Source of the DNA: Novosphingobium sp.
GTDB lineage: Bacteria > Pseudomonadota > Alphaproteobacteria > Sphingomonadales > Sphingomonadaceae
NCBI GenBank assembly: GCA_017744735.1
Contig: JAGIAR010000004.1
Span: 372,001 to 436,000 of the forward strand
Reading direction: 5' to 3'
DNA length: 64,000 nucleotides
The notes below the pieces were generated by a model. That model was not told the DNA's origin and did not search any database. It saw nothing but the letters and a program-made list of their open reading frames with translations. A program made the translations under genes and the position numbers. Positions 46,131 through 56,827 of this stretch are shown in pieces (positions within the stretch are counted from its first letter, which is position 1; every line of letters starts with the position of its first letter).

Positions 46131-46637
46131 ATGGGCGAATCTCGCAGGATACTCACTCCCGAACAGGAAGCGGCCGAACGGCACGCGCAGGCGGTTGCGC
46201 GCGGCATCTGCCGGCTGTTCGCGCGCAACGACATCTGGTGCCTCGGCGAGATGCCGCTGCGCAACGGCCGCCGGGCCGATCTGATGGGGATCGACGCCAA
46301 GGGCCAGATCGTGATCGTGGAGATCAAGGTCGCCCGCGCCGACCTGATGGGCGATGCCAAATGGCCCGACTATCTCGATTTCTGCGACCGGTTCTTCTGG
46401 GGCGTTCCGCCCGAAATCGACCGGGCCTGCTTCGAGACCGACGCGTTCATGCCCGGCCACTGCGGGGTGATCGTGGCCGACGGGTACGACGCGGAGATCC
46501 TGCGCCCGGCTCCACTGAAGCCGCTTGCCGCCGCCCGGCGGAAAGTCGAGGTCGAGCGGCTGGCACGGGCGGCGCTGCGGCGCCAGCTGGGACTGCTCGA
46601 TCCGCAATGCGACAGCCTGGGCCGGTACAGCGACTGA
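46131..46637 (+). CDS. mmcB: MmcB family DNA repair protein
   Basis: A 168-residue nuclease-like protein of the MmcB (former DUF1052) family. The PD-(D/E)xK-like core is visible: GEMPLRNGRRADLMGIDAKG with IVIVEIKVARADLMGDAKW, giving the Asp and ExK residues. It continues YLDFCDRFFWGVPPEI. In Caulobacter the protein is SOS-induced and helps repair mitomycin and UV damage with imuABC. A perfect LexA box upstream supports the same role. The gene is convergent with asd. Confidence 0.9.
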   Translation: MGESRRILTPEQEAAERHAQAVARGICRLFARNDIWCLGEMPLRNGRRADLMGIDAKGQIVIVEIKVARADLMGDAKWPDYLDFCDRFFWGVPPEIDRACFETDAFMPGHCGVIVADGYDAEILRPAPLKPLAAARRKVEVERLARAALRRQLGLLDPQCDSLGRYSD

Positions 46638-46645
46638 ACCGGCCC
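46619..46645. terminator. Candidate bidirectional terminator between mmcB and asd
   Basis: GGGCCGGT pairs perfectly with ACCGGCCC across an 11-base loop that contains the mmcB stop codon. It lies between convergent genes. There is no T run on either side, so it is only a candidate. Confidence 0.3.
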
Positions 46646-46661
46646 AAGGCCCTCGGGTTGC

Positions 46662-48183
<1,522 letters not shown>

Positions 48184-49878
48184 ATGTCCTATTTTTCCGA
48201 CCTCGGCCTCGCCGAGCCCATCCTTCGTGCATTGGAAACGAAGGGCTATTCCGATCCCACCCCGATCCAGCGCGAAGCGATCCCCGCGCTGCTTGAGGGG
48301 CGCGACTTGCTGGGCATCGCCCAGACCGGTACCGGCAAGACCGCGGCCTTCTCGCTGCCCTCGCTGCACCGCCTCGCCGCCGAGCCAAAGGCGCGCCAGA
48401 ATGCGGCTTGCCGCATGCTGGTGCTGTCGCCGACGCGCGAACTTGCAGCCCAGATCGCGGAGAACATGCGCGGCTATGCCAAGTATCTGAACCTTTCGGT
48501 CCAGTGCATCTTCGGCGGCGTGCCGGTGGGCAAGCAGGCGCGCGCTCTGACCGGGGGGGTCGACATCCTCGTCGCCACGCCCGGCCGCCTGCTCGACCTG
48601 ATCGACCAGCGCGCGCTGACGCTGCGCCATGTCGAGATCTTCGTGCTCGACGAAGCCGACCAGATGATGGACCTCGGTTTCATCCGGCCGCTGACCCGCA
48701 TCGCGGCGATGCTGCCCGAGCACCGCCAGAGCCTGTTCTTCTCGGCTACCATGCCGCAGACGATCGCCGACCTCGGCAAGCGCTTCATCAAGAACCCGGT
48801 GAAGGTCGAGGTTGCGCCGCAATCGACCACCGCCGAGCGGGTCGAGCAGTATGTCACCTTCATCGACCAGAAGGAGAAGCAGGCGCTGCTCACGCTGAAG
48901 CTGCGCGCCGGCCTGGCCGACAAGAGCATCGATCGAGCACTGGTGTTCACCCGGACCAAGCACGGTGCCGACCGCGTGGTCCGCCATCTGGTCACCGCCG
49001 GGATCACCGCCGCGGCAATCCACGGCAACAAGAGCCAGGCGCAGCGCACCGCCGCGCTCGGCGGCTTCCGCACCGGCCACACGCCGGTGCTGGTCGCGAC
49101 CGACATCGCCGCGCGCGGGATCGACGTGTCCGGCGTGAGCCATGTGTTCAATTTCGAGCTGCCCAACGTGCCCGAGCAATATGTCCACCGGATCGGCCGC
49201 ACTGCGCGCGCCGGGGCCGACGGCATCGCGCTGAGCTTCGTCGCGGGCGACGAGAAGGCCTATCTGCGCGACATCGAGAAGCTCACCGGGGTGAAGCTCG
49301 ATCCGCAACCGCTGCCCGAAGGTTTCCAGAAGGAAGCCGCCCGCCTGCCGCTGCCCTCGCGCAAGCCGGCCGAGGCGGCCCGCGACGCCCGGCGCGACGA
49401 ACGCGACCAGCGCGGCCGCTTCGGCAAGCCGCGCGGCGAGCGCAATGAGCGCAGCGGTGAAGGCCGCCGCACCGAAAACCGCGGCGACCGGGGCCCGCGC
49501 CGCGAAAGCGAACCGCGCGGTCCGGTATTCAACCCGTTGGGCGAGCGCGCCGAGCGTCACGAACGTCAGGGCGGCGGCGAGAGCCGGAAGGAGCGCCCGC
49601 AGGGCGAACGCCGCGAATTCCGCAACGATCAGCGCGGCGATCGCCGGCCCGACCAGCGCAACGGCGAACGCCGTCCGGACAACCGGGGTGAGCGCCGGCC
49701 CGAGCAGCGCAATGAGCACCGGGGCGAGAGCCGCCCGGGCGAGAACCGCAACCACGAGAACCGCGGCAATCAGGGCGGGCGCAAGCGCCGTTCCAAGCAG
49801 CCGTGGAAGAGCGACGCCGCCGCTCGGGGGGTGACCGCTCCGAACAGCGGCCGGGCCACGATCAACCGCAAAGGCTGA
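48184..49878 (+). CDS. DEAD-box RNA helicase, RhlE-like
   Basis: A 564-residue RNA helicase. The motifs in order are the Q-motif region FSDLGLAEPILRAL (4-17), TPIQ, Walker A AQTGTGKT near 45, VLDEADQMMDLGF near 157, SATMP near 190 and HRIGRTARAG near 337. The last 190 residues are a low-complexity tail of Arg, Gly, Glu, Asn and Asp (many GERR, RGE and NRGE units), likely an RNA-binding tail. A long structured leader resembles those of cold-induced helicases. Confidence 0.94.
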   Translation: MSYFSDLGLAEPILRALETKGYSDPTPIQREAIPALLEGRDLLGIAQTGTGKTAAFSLPSLHRLAAEPKARQNAACRMLVLSPTRELAAQIAENMRGYAKYLNLSVQCIFGGVPVGKQARALTGGVDILVATPGRLLDLIDQRALTLRHVEIFVLDEADQMMDLGFIRPLTRIAAMLPEHRQSLFFSATMPQTIADLGKRFIKNPVKVEVAPQSTTAERVEQYVTFIDQKEKQALLTLKLRAGLADKSIDRALVFTRTKHGADRVVRHLVTAGITAAAIHGNKSQAQRTAALGGFRTGHTPVLVATDIAARGIDVSGVSHVFNFELPNVPEQYVHRIGRTARAGADGIALSFVAGDEKAYLRDIEKLTGVKLDPQPLPEGFQKEAARLPLPSRKPAEAARDARRDERDQRGRFGKPRGERNERSGEGRRTENRGDRGPRRESEPRGPVFNPLGERAERHERQGGGESRKERPQGERREFRNDQRGDRRPDQRNGERRPDNRGERRPEQRNEHRGESRPGENRNHENRGNQGGRKRRSKQPWKSDAAARGVTAPNSGRATINRKG

Positions 49879-49913
49879 TTCCCTCCATCGCCGTTCCCGG
49901 CTAGGGAGCGGCG

Positions 49914-50633
49914 ATGGACGCAGCTTGGGCAATCGCGCTTTCGGCGCTGGCGATGACCGCGATCGTCGCGATCCGCTATGTCCTTGCCAGCGGCGGGTTC
50001 GCGTTGGCGACGGCTAGGGTCCGGCCCGGCCAGTATGCCGGGCTCGGCCCGCAGATCCGCACGGAAATCGCCTGGTCGCTCGCCTCGGCCGCGCTCTACG
50101 GCATTCCCGCGGGAATCGTCGCCTGGGGCTGGCAGCAGCGCGGCTGGACGCTGATCTACACCGGCTGGAGCGACTACCCGCTGTGGTACCTGCCGCTCGC
50201 CCCGCTGCTTTACCTGCTTGCGCACGATACGTGGTTCTACTGGACCCACCGGCTGCTCCATCGGCCCGGCTGGTTCCGCCTGGCCCACGCCGTCCACCAC
50301 GCCAGCCGCCCGCCGACCGCCTGGGCGGCCATGAGCTTCCATCCGATCGAGGCCGTTACCGGCGCAGTGGTGATTCCCGCGCTGGTGTTCCTCATCCCGA
50401 TCCATGTCGCCATGCTGGGGCTGGTGCTCACCGTCATGACCGTGATGGGGGTGACCAACCACATGGGCTGGGAGATGTTTCCCAGGGCCCTCGTCCACTC
50501 GCGCATGGGGCACTGGCTGATCACCGCCAGCCACCACCAGCGCCATCACGAGCAGTATCGATGCAATTACGGCCTCTACTTCCGGTTCTGGGATCATCTG
50601 TGCGGCACCGATCGCGGTCTGTCGCAGCCCTGA
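49914..50633 (+). CDS. Sterol desaturase/fatty acid hydroxylase family protein
   Basis: A 239-residue membrane protein with about four hydrophobic segments. The eight-histidine di-iron motif is present: HDTWFYWTHRLLHRPG, HAVHHASRPP and SHHQRHHEQY. Such enzymes hydroxylate lipids, sterols or carotenoids at a membrane-bound di-iron centre. It is not obviously CrtZ, since no carotenoid genes are near. GGGAG precedes the ATG. The DUF2141 gene starts inside its 3' end. Confidence 0.9.
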   Translation: MDAAWAIALSALAMTAIVAIRYVLASGGFALATARVRPGQYAGLGPQIRTEIAWSLASAALYGIPAGIVAWGWQQRGWTLIYTGWSDYPLWYLPLAPLLYLLAHDTWFYWTHRLLHRPGWFRLAHAVHHASRPPTAWAAMSFHPIEAVTGAVVIPALVFLIPIHVAMLGLVLTVMTVMGVTNHMGWEMFPRALVHSRMGHWLITASHHQRHHEQYRCNYGLYFRFWDHLCGTDRGLSQP

Positions 50634-51064
50634 GCGCAAAGCTCGCCCTCGCCGCAGCGGCACTTGGCGCGCTCACCGGTGCGCGGAGCGGGGCCAGCGT
50701 GACGGTGATCGTGACGGAGCTGCGCGATGCGAAGGGCGTCGTGCGCGCCTGCCTGACCGGCAACGAACGCGACTGGCCCAACTGCAAGGTCGCCGCGACG
50801 TCGCACAAGCAGGTCGTGAACGCGGCCGGCCCGGTCACGCTGACCTTCGAAGACCTTGCCCCAGGCACCTACGCGATCGCGATCGCGCACGACGAGAACA
50901 ACAACGGCAAGCTCGACCGCGCGCTGCTGCTGATGCCCAGGGAGGGCTACGGCTTCTCGCGTGACGCGCCGGTGGTAATGGGCCCGCCGAGCTTCAAGGC
51001 GGCGTCTTTCACGGTCGGCACCGAGCCGGTCAGCCAGACGATCAAGATGCGGTACTGGCTGTGA
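50600..51064 (+). CDS. DUF2141 family exported protein
   Basis: A 154-residue exported protein. With the GTG start the signal peptide is VRHRSRSVAALSAKLALAAA, cleaved near RSGA. The mature part has VTVIVTELRDAKGVVRACL, FEDLAPGTYAIAIAHDENNN and GKLD, typical of DUF2141. The function is unknown; members often lie beside lipid or carotenoid genes. The start overlaps the sterol desaturase gene by 34 bases, so the true start could be slightly further in. It ends in a GTGA overlap with the MFS gene. Confidence 0.82.
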   Translation: MRHRSRSVAALSAKLALAAAALGALTGARSGASVTVIVTELRDAKGVVRACLTGNERDWPNCKVAATSHKQVVNAAGPVTLTFEDLAPGTYAIAIAHDENNNGKLDRALLLMPREGYGFSRDAPVVMGPPSFKAASFTVGTEPVSQTIKMRYWL

Positions 51065-52296
51065 GGATCGCGCCCGGATCGCCGCTGGCCCCGTTCCGCT
51101 GGCCGGTATTTCGCGCGGTGTGGATCGCCAATCTCGCCTCGTCCATCGGCAGCCTGATCGAAGCGACCGCCGCCGCGTGGCTGATGACCGAGCTGACCCG
51201 GTCGCACTTGCTGGTCGCGCTGGTGCAGGCCTCCGCAACGATCCCGGTCCTGACGCTGGCCTTGCTGGCCGGGGTTATCGCCGACACTCGCGATCGCCGG
51301 ATCGTGATGCTGGTGTCCGCCTGCGCGATGCTGCTGTTCTCGTCCACGCTGGCAGTGATGGCATGGATGGAGGCGCTGAGCCCGGCGTCGCTGTTGTTCT
51401 TCACCCTGGCTGTCGGCGCGGGCTATGCGATCAACGGACCGGCCTGGCAGGCTTCGGTGCGCCTGATGGTCCCACGCGAGGACCTGCCGCAGGCGATCTC
51501 GCTCAATGCGGTCTCCTACAACGTCGCCCGCAGCCTCGGCCCGGCGCTCGGCGGCGTGCTGCTCTCGCTCGCGGGTCCGTCGACCGCCTTCACCGTCAAT
51601 GCGCTCAGCTACCTCGGGCTGATCTGGATTCTGCTCCACTGGCGCCCCGAGCCGACCATCCGCCCGCGGCACCCGGTCGTGCCGGCGATTGCTGGCGGCC
51701 TGCGCTTCGCCGCCGGCAGCAGCGCGGTGCGTCGGGTGCTGCTGCGTTCCTTCGCCTTCGGCCTGGGGATCATCGCGGTCCAGGCATTGCTGCCGCTGGT
51801 CGCCAGGGACCAGCTCGGCCGCGGCGAGATCGGCTTCGGGCTGATGTTCGGCGCCTTCGGGGTCGGCGCGGTGATCGCGGCACTGTGGGTTTCCGGACTG
51901 CGGCGCCGCTTCGGGCCCGAGGCGATCGTGACCGTGGCCAGCCTGATCGCGGCCTTCGCCACCGCCTTGCTGGCACTCGCGCCGAATCTGGAACTGGCGA
52001 TGACGGCTTCGTTCCTTGCCGGCTGCGGCCATGTCTCGGCACTCACCAGCCTCAACGTGGCGATCCAGATGCGCAGCCCCGACGAACTGCTCGGCCGCGT
52101 CCTGTCGATCTATCAGGCGATGATGTTCGGCGGGATGGCGCTGGGGGCCGCCGCCTGGGGCGCGCTGTCCGATTGGGCCGGCACGCCGGCGGCCCTGCTC
52201 GCTGCGGCGGCGTGGCTGCTGGTCACGCTTGGCGTCATGCGGGCGCTCGCCCCGATGCCCAAAATCGGCGAAGGCGTGTCCACTTCGGCGGCGTGA
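51061..52296 (+). CDS. MFS exporter, EntS-like
   Basis: A 411-residue transporter of the MFS_3 (EntS-like) group with about 12 membrane segments. Notable parts are VFRAVWIANLASSIGSLIEA in helix 1, GVIADTRDRRIVML in loop 2-3 and GYAINGPAWQASVRLMVPRE in the middle. This group usually exports siderophores, drugs or small metabolites. The GTG start overlaps the stop of the DUF2141 gene (GTGA), so the sterol-desaturase, DUF2141 and MFS genes form one unit. Confidence 0.9.
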   Translation: MRIAPGSPLAPFRWPVFRAVWIANLASSIGSLIEATAAAWLMTELTRSHLLVALVQASATIPVLTLALLAGVIADTRDRRIVMLVSACAMLLFSSTLAVMAWMEALSPASLLFFTLAVGAGYAINGPAWQASVRLMVPREDLPQAISLNAVSYNVARSLGPALGGVLLSLAGPSTAFTVNALSYLGLIWILLHWRPEPTIRPRHPVVPAIAGGLRFAAGSSAVRRVLLRSFAFGLGIIAVQALLPLVARDQLGRGEIGFGLMFGAFGVGAVIAALWVSGLRRRFGPEAIVTVASLIAAFATALLALAPNLELAMTASFLAGCGHVSALTSLNVAIQMRSPDELLGRVLSIYQAMMFGGMALGAAAWGALSDWAGTPAALLAAAAWLLVTLGVMRALAPMPKIGEGVSTSAA

Positions 52297-52323
52297 CGTC
52301 ACCCCACGGAAATCCGGCGCGAC

Positions 52324-52339
52324 TTAACGGTAAGTTTAC
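52324..52339 (+). promoter_or_regulatory. Possible CtrA-type box upstream of the PAS gene
   Basis: TTAA-CGGTAAG-TTTAC matches the CtrA consensus TTAA-N7-TTAAC at all but one position. It lies 50-65 bases before the preferred start of the PAS protein gene. One mismatch and a single site make this tentative. Confidence 0.3.
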
Positions 52340-52388
52340 CATGTCGCGCCAAAACACCCCGATCAGGACCAACTGGGGACATTCCGCA

Positions 52389-53906
52389 ATGGACACGTTG
52401 AGGGGTAATTTCGCCGACCGCGACGATCTCATCGGGACGGACGACGGCTACGATCCGGCGGAAGACGAGAGCATCCGCGACACGCCGCCCGACGCGATCG
52501 GGCAGGACGAGCGGCGGATGCAGGTGCGCGCCTATAATTATTGGGCGAGCCTGCTCGGGGACAAGAACTTCCCCGGCATCGAGGATCTCGACCCCGAGGA
52601 TCTCGCCGATTTCGGGCCCTATAGCGTGCTGCTGGATTTCACCGCGGGAATCGAGAACCCGGGCGTGTCGTTCCTCGGCGACCAGCTTGCTCAGGAATGC
52701 GGCGCGGAAGGCGACATCACCCAGCTGTCGGATGTGCCGAGCCGCTCGCTGCTGTCGCGCATCACCGACCATTACATGCAGATCCTCGCCAACCAGGCGC
52801 CGATCGGCTTCGAGGCCGAATTCGTGAACCAGCGCGGCCAGACGATCCTCTATCGCGGGATCCTGCTGCCCTTTTCGAGCGACGACGACACGATCGACTT
52901 CATCTACGGCGTGATCAACTGGAAGGAACTGGCCGACCAGCACACCACCGACGAGTTGATGCTCGAAATCGACCAGGCGCTGGACGACGAGGGCGAGGCC
53001 GTGCCGCTGCGCGAGATCGAGCCGATCACCGACTGGGCCGACGGCCCGGCCGCAAACGATGCCGCGAATGAGGGCACGGGCCTGGGCGGCATTGCCAGCT
53101 TCCCCGCGGTGCTTCCTTCTCCGGGGGTCTCGGCCATGCCGACGCCGCGCTTCGGCGGCGGCTATGCAAGCCTGTCTGGCATCGGTTTCGGCCTGTCCTC
53201 CGACACCGCCCAGGCGAGCGACGATGAGGACGAATACGGATATGGGGAAGACGCCGGGCGGGATTACGCGGCCGAGTTCGCCCCGCTCGACGAAAGCGAG
53301 ATGGGCCTCGCCGACTGGCTCGCCTCCGCGCGCGATTCGGCGCAGGTCGCACGCTCGAGCGAAGATCGTTCGCGCGCCGCGCTCTACGAGGCGATCTCGC
53401 GCGCCTATGATTTCTCGCTCGCCGCTGCGGGCGAGCCGGACGAACTGGCCGAATTGCTCGACGGCGCAGGCATCGCGATGCAGCTGCGCGCGCCGATGAC
53501 GCCGCTGGTGAAGCTGGTGTTCGGCGCCGATTACGACAAGACGCGGCTGACCGAATATGCCGCCGCGCTCGCCCATGCGCAGCGCATCGAACTGCCGCGG
53601 GGAGAGCTCGCCGCCTATCTCATGGGCGCCGAAGGCGGGCTCAAGGGCGTGGTCGCGGCAGAGCGCCGCCTGCGCCGCGAGGAGAGCGGCAAGCCCACCG
53701 GAAAGCCCGCGGAAACCCCGCGCGAGGCGATCGCGCGCAAGCTGCGCACGATCGCGCCGCTCGGCTTCGAGGCGATCGAGCCGGAGGGGCACGAGTTCGG
53801 CCTGGTGATGATCCGGCGCTTCCCGACCGGCGAAGTGGCGATGCTCGGCGAAGTGGCGGGCGACGCCGGCCTGATCGAGAAGGCGGCGAAAAAGCTCGTC
53901 GCCTGA
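52389..53906 (+). CDS. PAS-domain protein, PAS_5-like
   Basis: A 505-residue cytoplasmic protein. An acidic start is followed by a PAS_5-type domain at about 35-180 (RMQVRAYNYWASLLGDKNFP, SFLGDQLAQECG, ILYRGILLPFSSDDDTIDFI). A low-complexity linker follows (about 200-310), then an alanine-rich helical C-terminal half. There is no kinase or cyclase output domain. The start giving MDTLRGN has GGGGAC about 10 bases upstream; an ATG 48 bases earlier lies against a CtrA-like box and is less likely. Signalling by protein contact is plausible. Confidence 0.85.
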   Translation: MDTLRGNFADRDDLIGTDDGYDPAEDESIRDTPPDAIGQDERRMQVRAYNYWASLLGDKNFPGIEDLDPEDLADFGPYSVLLDFTAGIENPGVSFLGDQLAQECGAEGDITQLSDVPSRSLLSRITDHYMQILANQAPIGFEAEFVNQRGQTILYRGILLPFSSDDDTIDFIYGVINWKELADQHTTDELMLEIDQALDDEGEAVPLREIEPITDWADGPAANDAANEGTGLGGIASFPAVLPSPGVSAMPTPRFGGGYASLSGIGFGLSSDTAQASDDEDEYGYGEDAGRDYAAEFAPLDESEMGLADWLASARDSAQVARSSEDRSRAALYEAISRAYDFSLAAAGEPDELAELLDGAGIAMQLRAPMTPLVKLVFGADYDKTRLTEYAAALAHAQRIELPRGELAAYLMGAEGGLKGVVAAERRLRREESGKPTGKPAETPREAIARKLRTIAPLGFEAIEPEGHEFGLVMIRRFPTGEVAMLGEVAGDAGLIEKAAKKLVA

Positions 53907-54018
53907 TCCGCCGGTGGCGCGGGCCGCGGTTTGCGCGCTTGCGTTCGGCCGCAAAAGGTCCGAGGCCGGGAACGCTTCAGCGCCGGTTCAGGCGTGCAAC
54001 CGTTAGCAAGGCCCGCTC

Positions 54019-55386
54019 ATGCCAAGGTCGCTCCGCTTCCTCGCCCGGTTCGCCGCGCTGTTCGCGGTGCTCCAGCTCGCAGCCCAGCCGGTCGCTGCCC
54101 AGTCGATCCTGCGCGACGCCGAGACCGAGAAGCTGCTGCAGGACATGATGGACCCGCTGACCATCGCCGCAGGCATGCCCAAGGGCAGCGTGCAGGTGGT
54201 GCTGTTGCAGGACAACACCCTCAACGCCTTCGTCGCGGGCGGGCAGCGGATCTACGTCCACAGCGGGCTGATCGAGGCAGCCGACACCGCCAACGAGGTC
54301 CAGGGCGTGCTCGCGCACGAGCTCGGGCATATCGTCGGCGGCCACGTGCCGCTGAGCTCCGAAGGGCTCGAGGCGCCGACCGGGATCACGATCGTCTCGC
54401 TGCTGTTGGGGGTAGCCGCGATGGCCGCCGGCGCAGGCGAGGCCGGCATGGGAATCCTCGCGGCGGGCCAGCAGGCGGCGCTGGGCAAATACCTTGCCTT
54501 CAGCCGCGCGCAGGAAGCGACCGCCGACGCCGCCGGGGTGCAGTTCCTGTCGAAGGCGCATATTTCCGGGCGCGGCTCGCTCAGCTTCTTCCGCAAGCTG
54601 CTGAACCAGGAATACCGCTACGGCTACGACCAGAGCGACGACGCGGCCTTCGCGCGCAGCCACCCGATGACCAGCGACCGCATCAACACGCTCGAGCACG
54701 ACTATCAGGCCGATCCGGCATGGAGCACGCCCGACGATCCGGTGCTGCAGGAGCGCTTCGTGCGCGCCAAGGCGAAGCTCTACGGCTATCTCGCGACCCC
54801 CGCAGAAACGCTGCGCGCCTATCCGACCTATATGACCGGCGTGCCGGCCCGCTATGCGCGCGCCTATGCCTATCACAAGGATGCGCAGGTCGAGAAAGCG
54901 CTCGCCGAGACCGAGGCGCTGGTCGCGACCGATCCCGACGATCCCTATTTCCTCGAGCTCGAAGGGCAGATCCTGCTCGAATCGGGTCGGCCGCAGGACG
55001 CGATTCCGCCGCTCCGCCGCGCGACCGAAATGACCAACAACGCGCCTTTGATCGCGACCACCTTCGGCCACGCGCTGATCGCGACCGAGAAGCCCGAGAA
55101 TTACGACGAAGCGGCCAAGGTTCTGCGCGCCGCTGTCGGCCGCGACCGCGAGAATCCCTTCGCCTGGTATTCGCTCGGCGTGGTCTATGCCGCGCAGGGC
55201 GACCTGCCGCGCGCGAAGCTCGCCAGCGCCGAGCAGCAGGCGCTGAGCGGCGACATGGTTCAGGCGCTGCGCAGCGCCGAAGCAGCCGAAAGCGGCCTGC
55301 CGACCGGCTCGCCCGACTGGATCCGCGCCGGGGATATCGCGCTGGCGGCCAAGGCCGAGCTTGAACGCAACAAGAAGCGCAGGTAG
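54019..55386 (+). CDS. M48 metalloprotease with TPR domain, BepA-like
   Basis: A 455-residue periplasmic protease. The signal peptide ends near AQPVAA-QS. The zinc motif is LAHELGHIVGGH near 97-108 with the third ligand in SRAQEATADAAG near 160. Tetratricopeptide repeats fill about 270-440. This matches BepA/YfgC, which degrades or helps fold outer-membrane proteins such as LptD. It is followed after 10 bases by a DsbA-like gene, consistent with a shared role in envelope protein folding. Confidence 0.92.
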   Translation: MPRSLRFLARFAALFAVLQLAAQPVAAQSILRDAETEKLLQDMMDPLTIAAGMPKGSVQVVLLQDNTLNAFVAGGQRIYVHSGLIEAADTANEVQGVLAHELGHIVGGHVPLSSEGLEAPTGITIVSLLLGVAAMAAGAGEAGMGILAAGQQAALGKYLAFSRAQEATADAAGVQFLSKAHISGRGSLSFFRKLLNQEYRYGYDQSDDAAFARSHPMTSDRINTLEHDYQADPAWSTPDDPVLQERFVRAKAKLYGYLATPAETLRAYPTYMTGVPARYARAYAYHKDAQVEKALAETEALVATDPDDPYFLELEGQILLESGRPQDAIPPLRRATEMTNNAPLIATTFGHALIATEKPENYDEAAKVLRAAVGRDRENPFAWYSLGVVYAAQGDLPRAKLASAEQQALSGDMVQALRSAEAAESGLPTGSPDWIRAGDIALAAKAELERNKKRR

Positions 55387-55396
55387 CTCCGGCGCG

Positions 55397-56137
55397 ATGA
55401 CCGGTTCTCCCCGCTTCGGCGGCATTTCCTCCACTCTCGCGATCGCGATCGGCGCCGCCCTGCTCGGCTTTGCGGGCGGCTGGGCCTGGCAGGCGACCGG
55501 CGCCGGGCGCGAGGCGACGCAGAAGATCGTTCACGACTATATTCTCGACCATCCCGAGATTCTGCCCGAAGCGATGCAGCGGATGCAGCAGCGCGAGCTG
55601 GCTGCACGGCTGGCCCCGCTGCGCGGCACGCTGGAGAATCCCTACCCCGGGGCGGTGCTGGGCAATCCGAGCGGCACGGTGACGCTGGTCGAGTTCAGCG
55701 ACTATGCCTGCCCCTATTGCCGGATGAGCGTGCCCGAGGTCGAGGCGCTCATCGCCGCGAACAAGGATCTCAAGGTGGTGATGCGCGAAGAGGCCGTGCT
55801 GAGCCCGCAGAGCGAAGACGCCGCGCGCATGGCGCTCGCTGCCGCCGACCAGGGGAAATATGCCGCCTTCCACAAGGCGATGTTCGGCCACGATCATCTC
55901 TCGCCCGAGACGATCGCCGAGGCGGCGCGCGCCGCCGGCCTGGATCTGGAGAAAGCAAAGGCGGCGATCGCGGCGGGCAAATACGATTCAGAGATCCGCA
56001 ACAACATCCGCCTGGCCGACGCGATCGGATTCGGCGGCACCCCGGCGTGGGTGATCGGCGAGGATGCCTATTCGGGTGCGCAGAACGCCGCGACCCTTGC
56101 GGATTCGGTCGCACGGGCGCGCAAGGCGAAGCAATAG
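55397..56137 (+). CDS. DsbA family thiol oxidoreductase
   Basis: A 246-residue periplasmic thioredoxin-fold protein. It has a signal anchor (residues 10-35), a helical N-terminal extension (IVHDYILDHPEILPEAMQRM) and the active site YACPYCRM near 112-119, with the cis-proline in GFGGTPAWVIG near 216. The extension places it with the Com1/BdbD-like DsbA group. Together with the upstream BepA-like protease it probably serves outer-membrane assembly. Confidence 0.92.
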   Translation: MTGSPRFGGISSTLAIAIGAALLGFAGGWAWQATGAGREATQKIVHDYILDHPEILPEAMQRMQQRELAARLAPLRGTLENPYPGAVLGNPSGTVTLVEFSDYACPYCRMSVPEVEALIAANKDLKVVMREEAVLSPQSEDAARMALAAADQGKYAAFHKAMFGHDHLSPETIAEAARAAGLDLEKAKAAIAAGKYDSEIRNNIRLADAIGFGGTPAWVIGEDAYSGAQNAATLADSVARARKAKQ

Positions 56138-56139
56138 CG

Positions 56140-56736
56140 CTATTCGCCCGCGGCGACCCGGTACAGCGTGTTGACCGGGCGGGCCATGACCCGTTCGACC
56201 ATCGGCGCGAAGAATTCGAGCGGGGCGGCTTCGTAGGCGGGATCGAACGCCGCTTGGTCGTATTTCTCGCAGAATTGCGCGCAGGCTTCAAAATGCGGAT
56301 GACCCCGGAAATTCTCGCGCAGATCGCGGTCCATCCCGAGGTGATGGAAATAGTAATAGCCCTGGAAGATCCCGTGCTGCTGGCAAATCCAGTGCAGCTC
56401 TTCCGACACGAAGGGCCGGACGATCGCCGCCGCGATATCCGGATGGTTGTACGCGCCCAGCGTGTCGCCGATGTCGTGCAGCAGCGCCATCACCACATAG
56501 GGTTCGTCGCGCCCGTCGCGCCACGCGCGGGTGGCGGTCTGCAGCGAATGCTCCAGGCGGTCTATCGGGAAGCCTCCGTAGTCGCCCTTCAGTAGCGCAA
56601 GGTGGTCGAGCACCCGCGCGGCGGTGCCCCGGGCGAACGGGATGAACTCGCCGGCGATGATCTGCCAGTCGCCCTGCGTGCCTTCCTCCATCGCCCGGAA
56701 ACCGGCGCGGGAGGGGGGATCCATGGTCTGCGCCAT
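56140..56736 (-). CDS. HD-domain protein
   Basis: A 198-residue HD-superfamily protein. The metal-binding pattern is His in RLEHSLQTAT near 62, the HD pair in ALLHDIGDTLG near 87 and later HHLGMDRDL near 130. It resembles the PhnZ/predicted HD phosphohydrolase group, whose members include mixed-valent di-iron oxygenases as well as hydrolases. The ATG has GAGAGG 5 bases upstream. The substrate is unknown. It is divergent from the LytS-like kinase gene. Confidence 0.87.
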   Translation of the reverse strand: MAQTMDPPSRAGFRAMEEGTQGDWQIIAGEFIPFARGTAARVLDHLALLKGDYGGFPIDRLEHSLQTATRAWRDGRDEPYVVMALLHDIGDTLGAYNHPDIAAAIVRPFVSEELHWICQQHGIFQGYYYFHHLGMDRDLRENFRGHPHFEACAQFCEKYDQAAFDPAYEAAPLEFFAPMVERVMARPVNTLYRVAAGE

Positions 56737-56777
56737 ATGCACCTCTCGCCCGCCAGATTACCCCCAAGCGGGAACGG

Positions 56778-56818
56778 CGCAAAACATTCTGACGTTTTGC
56801 GATGAATTGAGCTAGAAT
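56778..56818 (+). promoter_or_regulatory. Inverted repeat overlapping the histidine kinase promoter
   Basis: CGCAAAAC and GTTTTGCG form a perfect 8-base inverted repeat with an 8-base spacer (56778-56801). TGACGT (56790-56795) and TAGAAT (56813-56818), 17 bases apart, are candidate -35 and -10 boxes; the repeat covers the -35. Transcription would begin only a few bases before the kinase ATG. Confidence 0.45.
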
Positions 56819-56827
56819 CGGGCGATC

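Noticed and set aside
49914-50633. Naming the sterol desaturase family protein CrtZ.
   Set aside because: The histidine motif is shared by the whole superfamily and nothing specific to carotenoid hydroxylases is visible.
51120-52388. Upstream extension of the PAS protein frame to a 928-residue protein.
   Set aside because: The extra part is a shadow of the MFS exporter gene; the real start follows a ribosome site and possible promoter near 52389.
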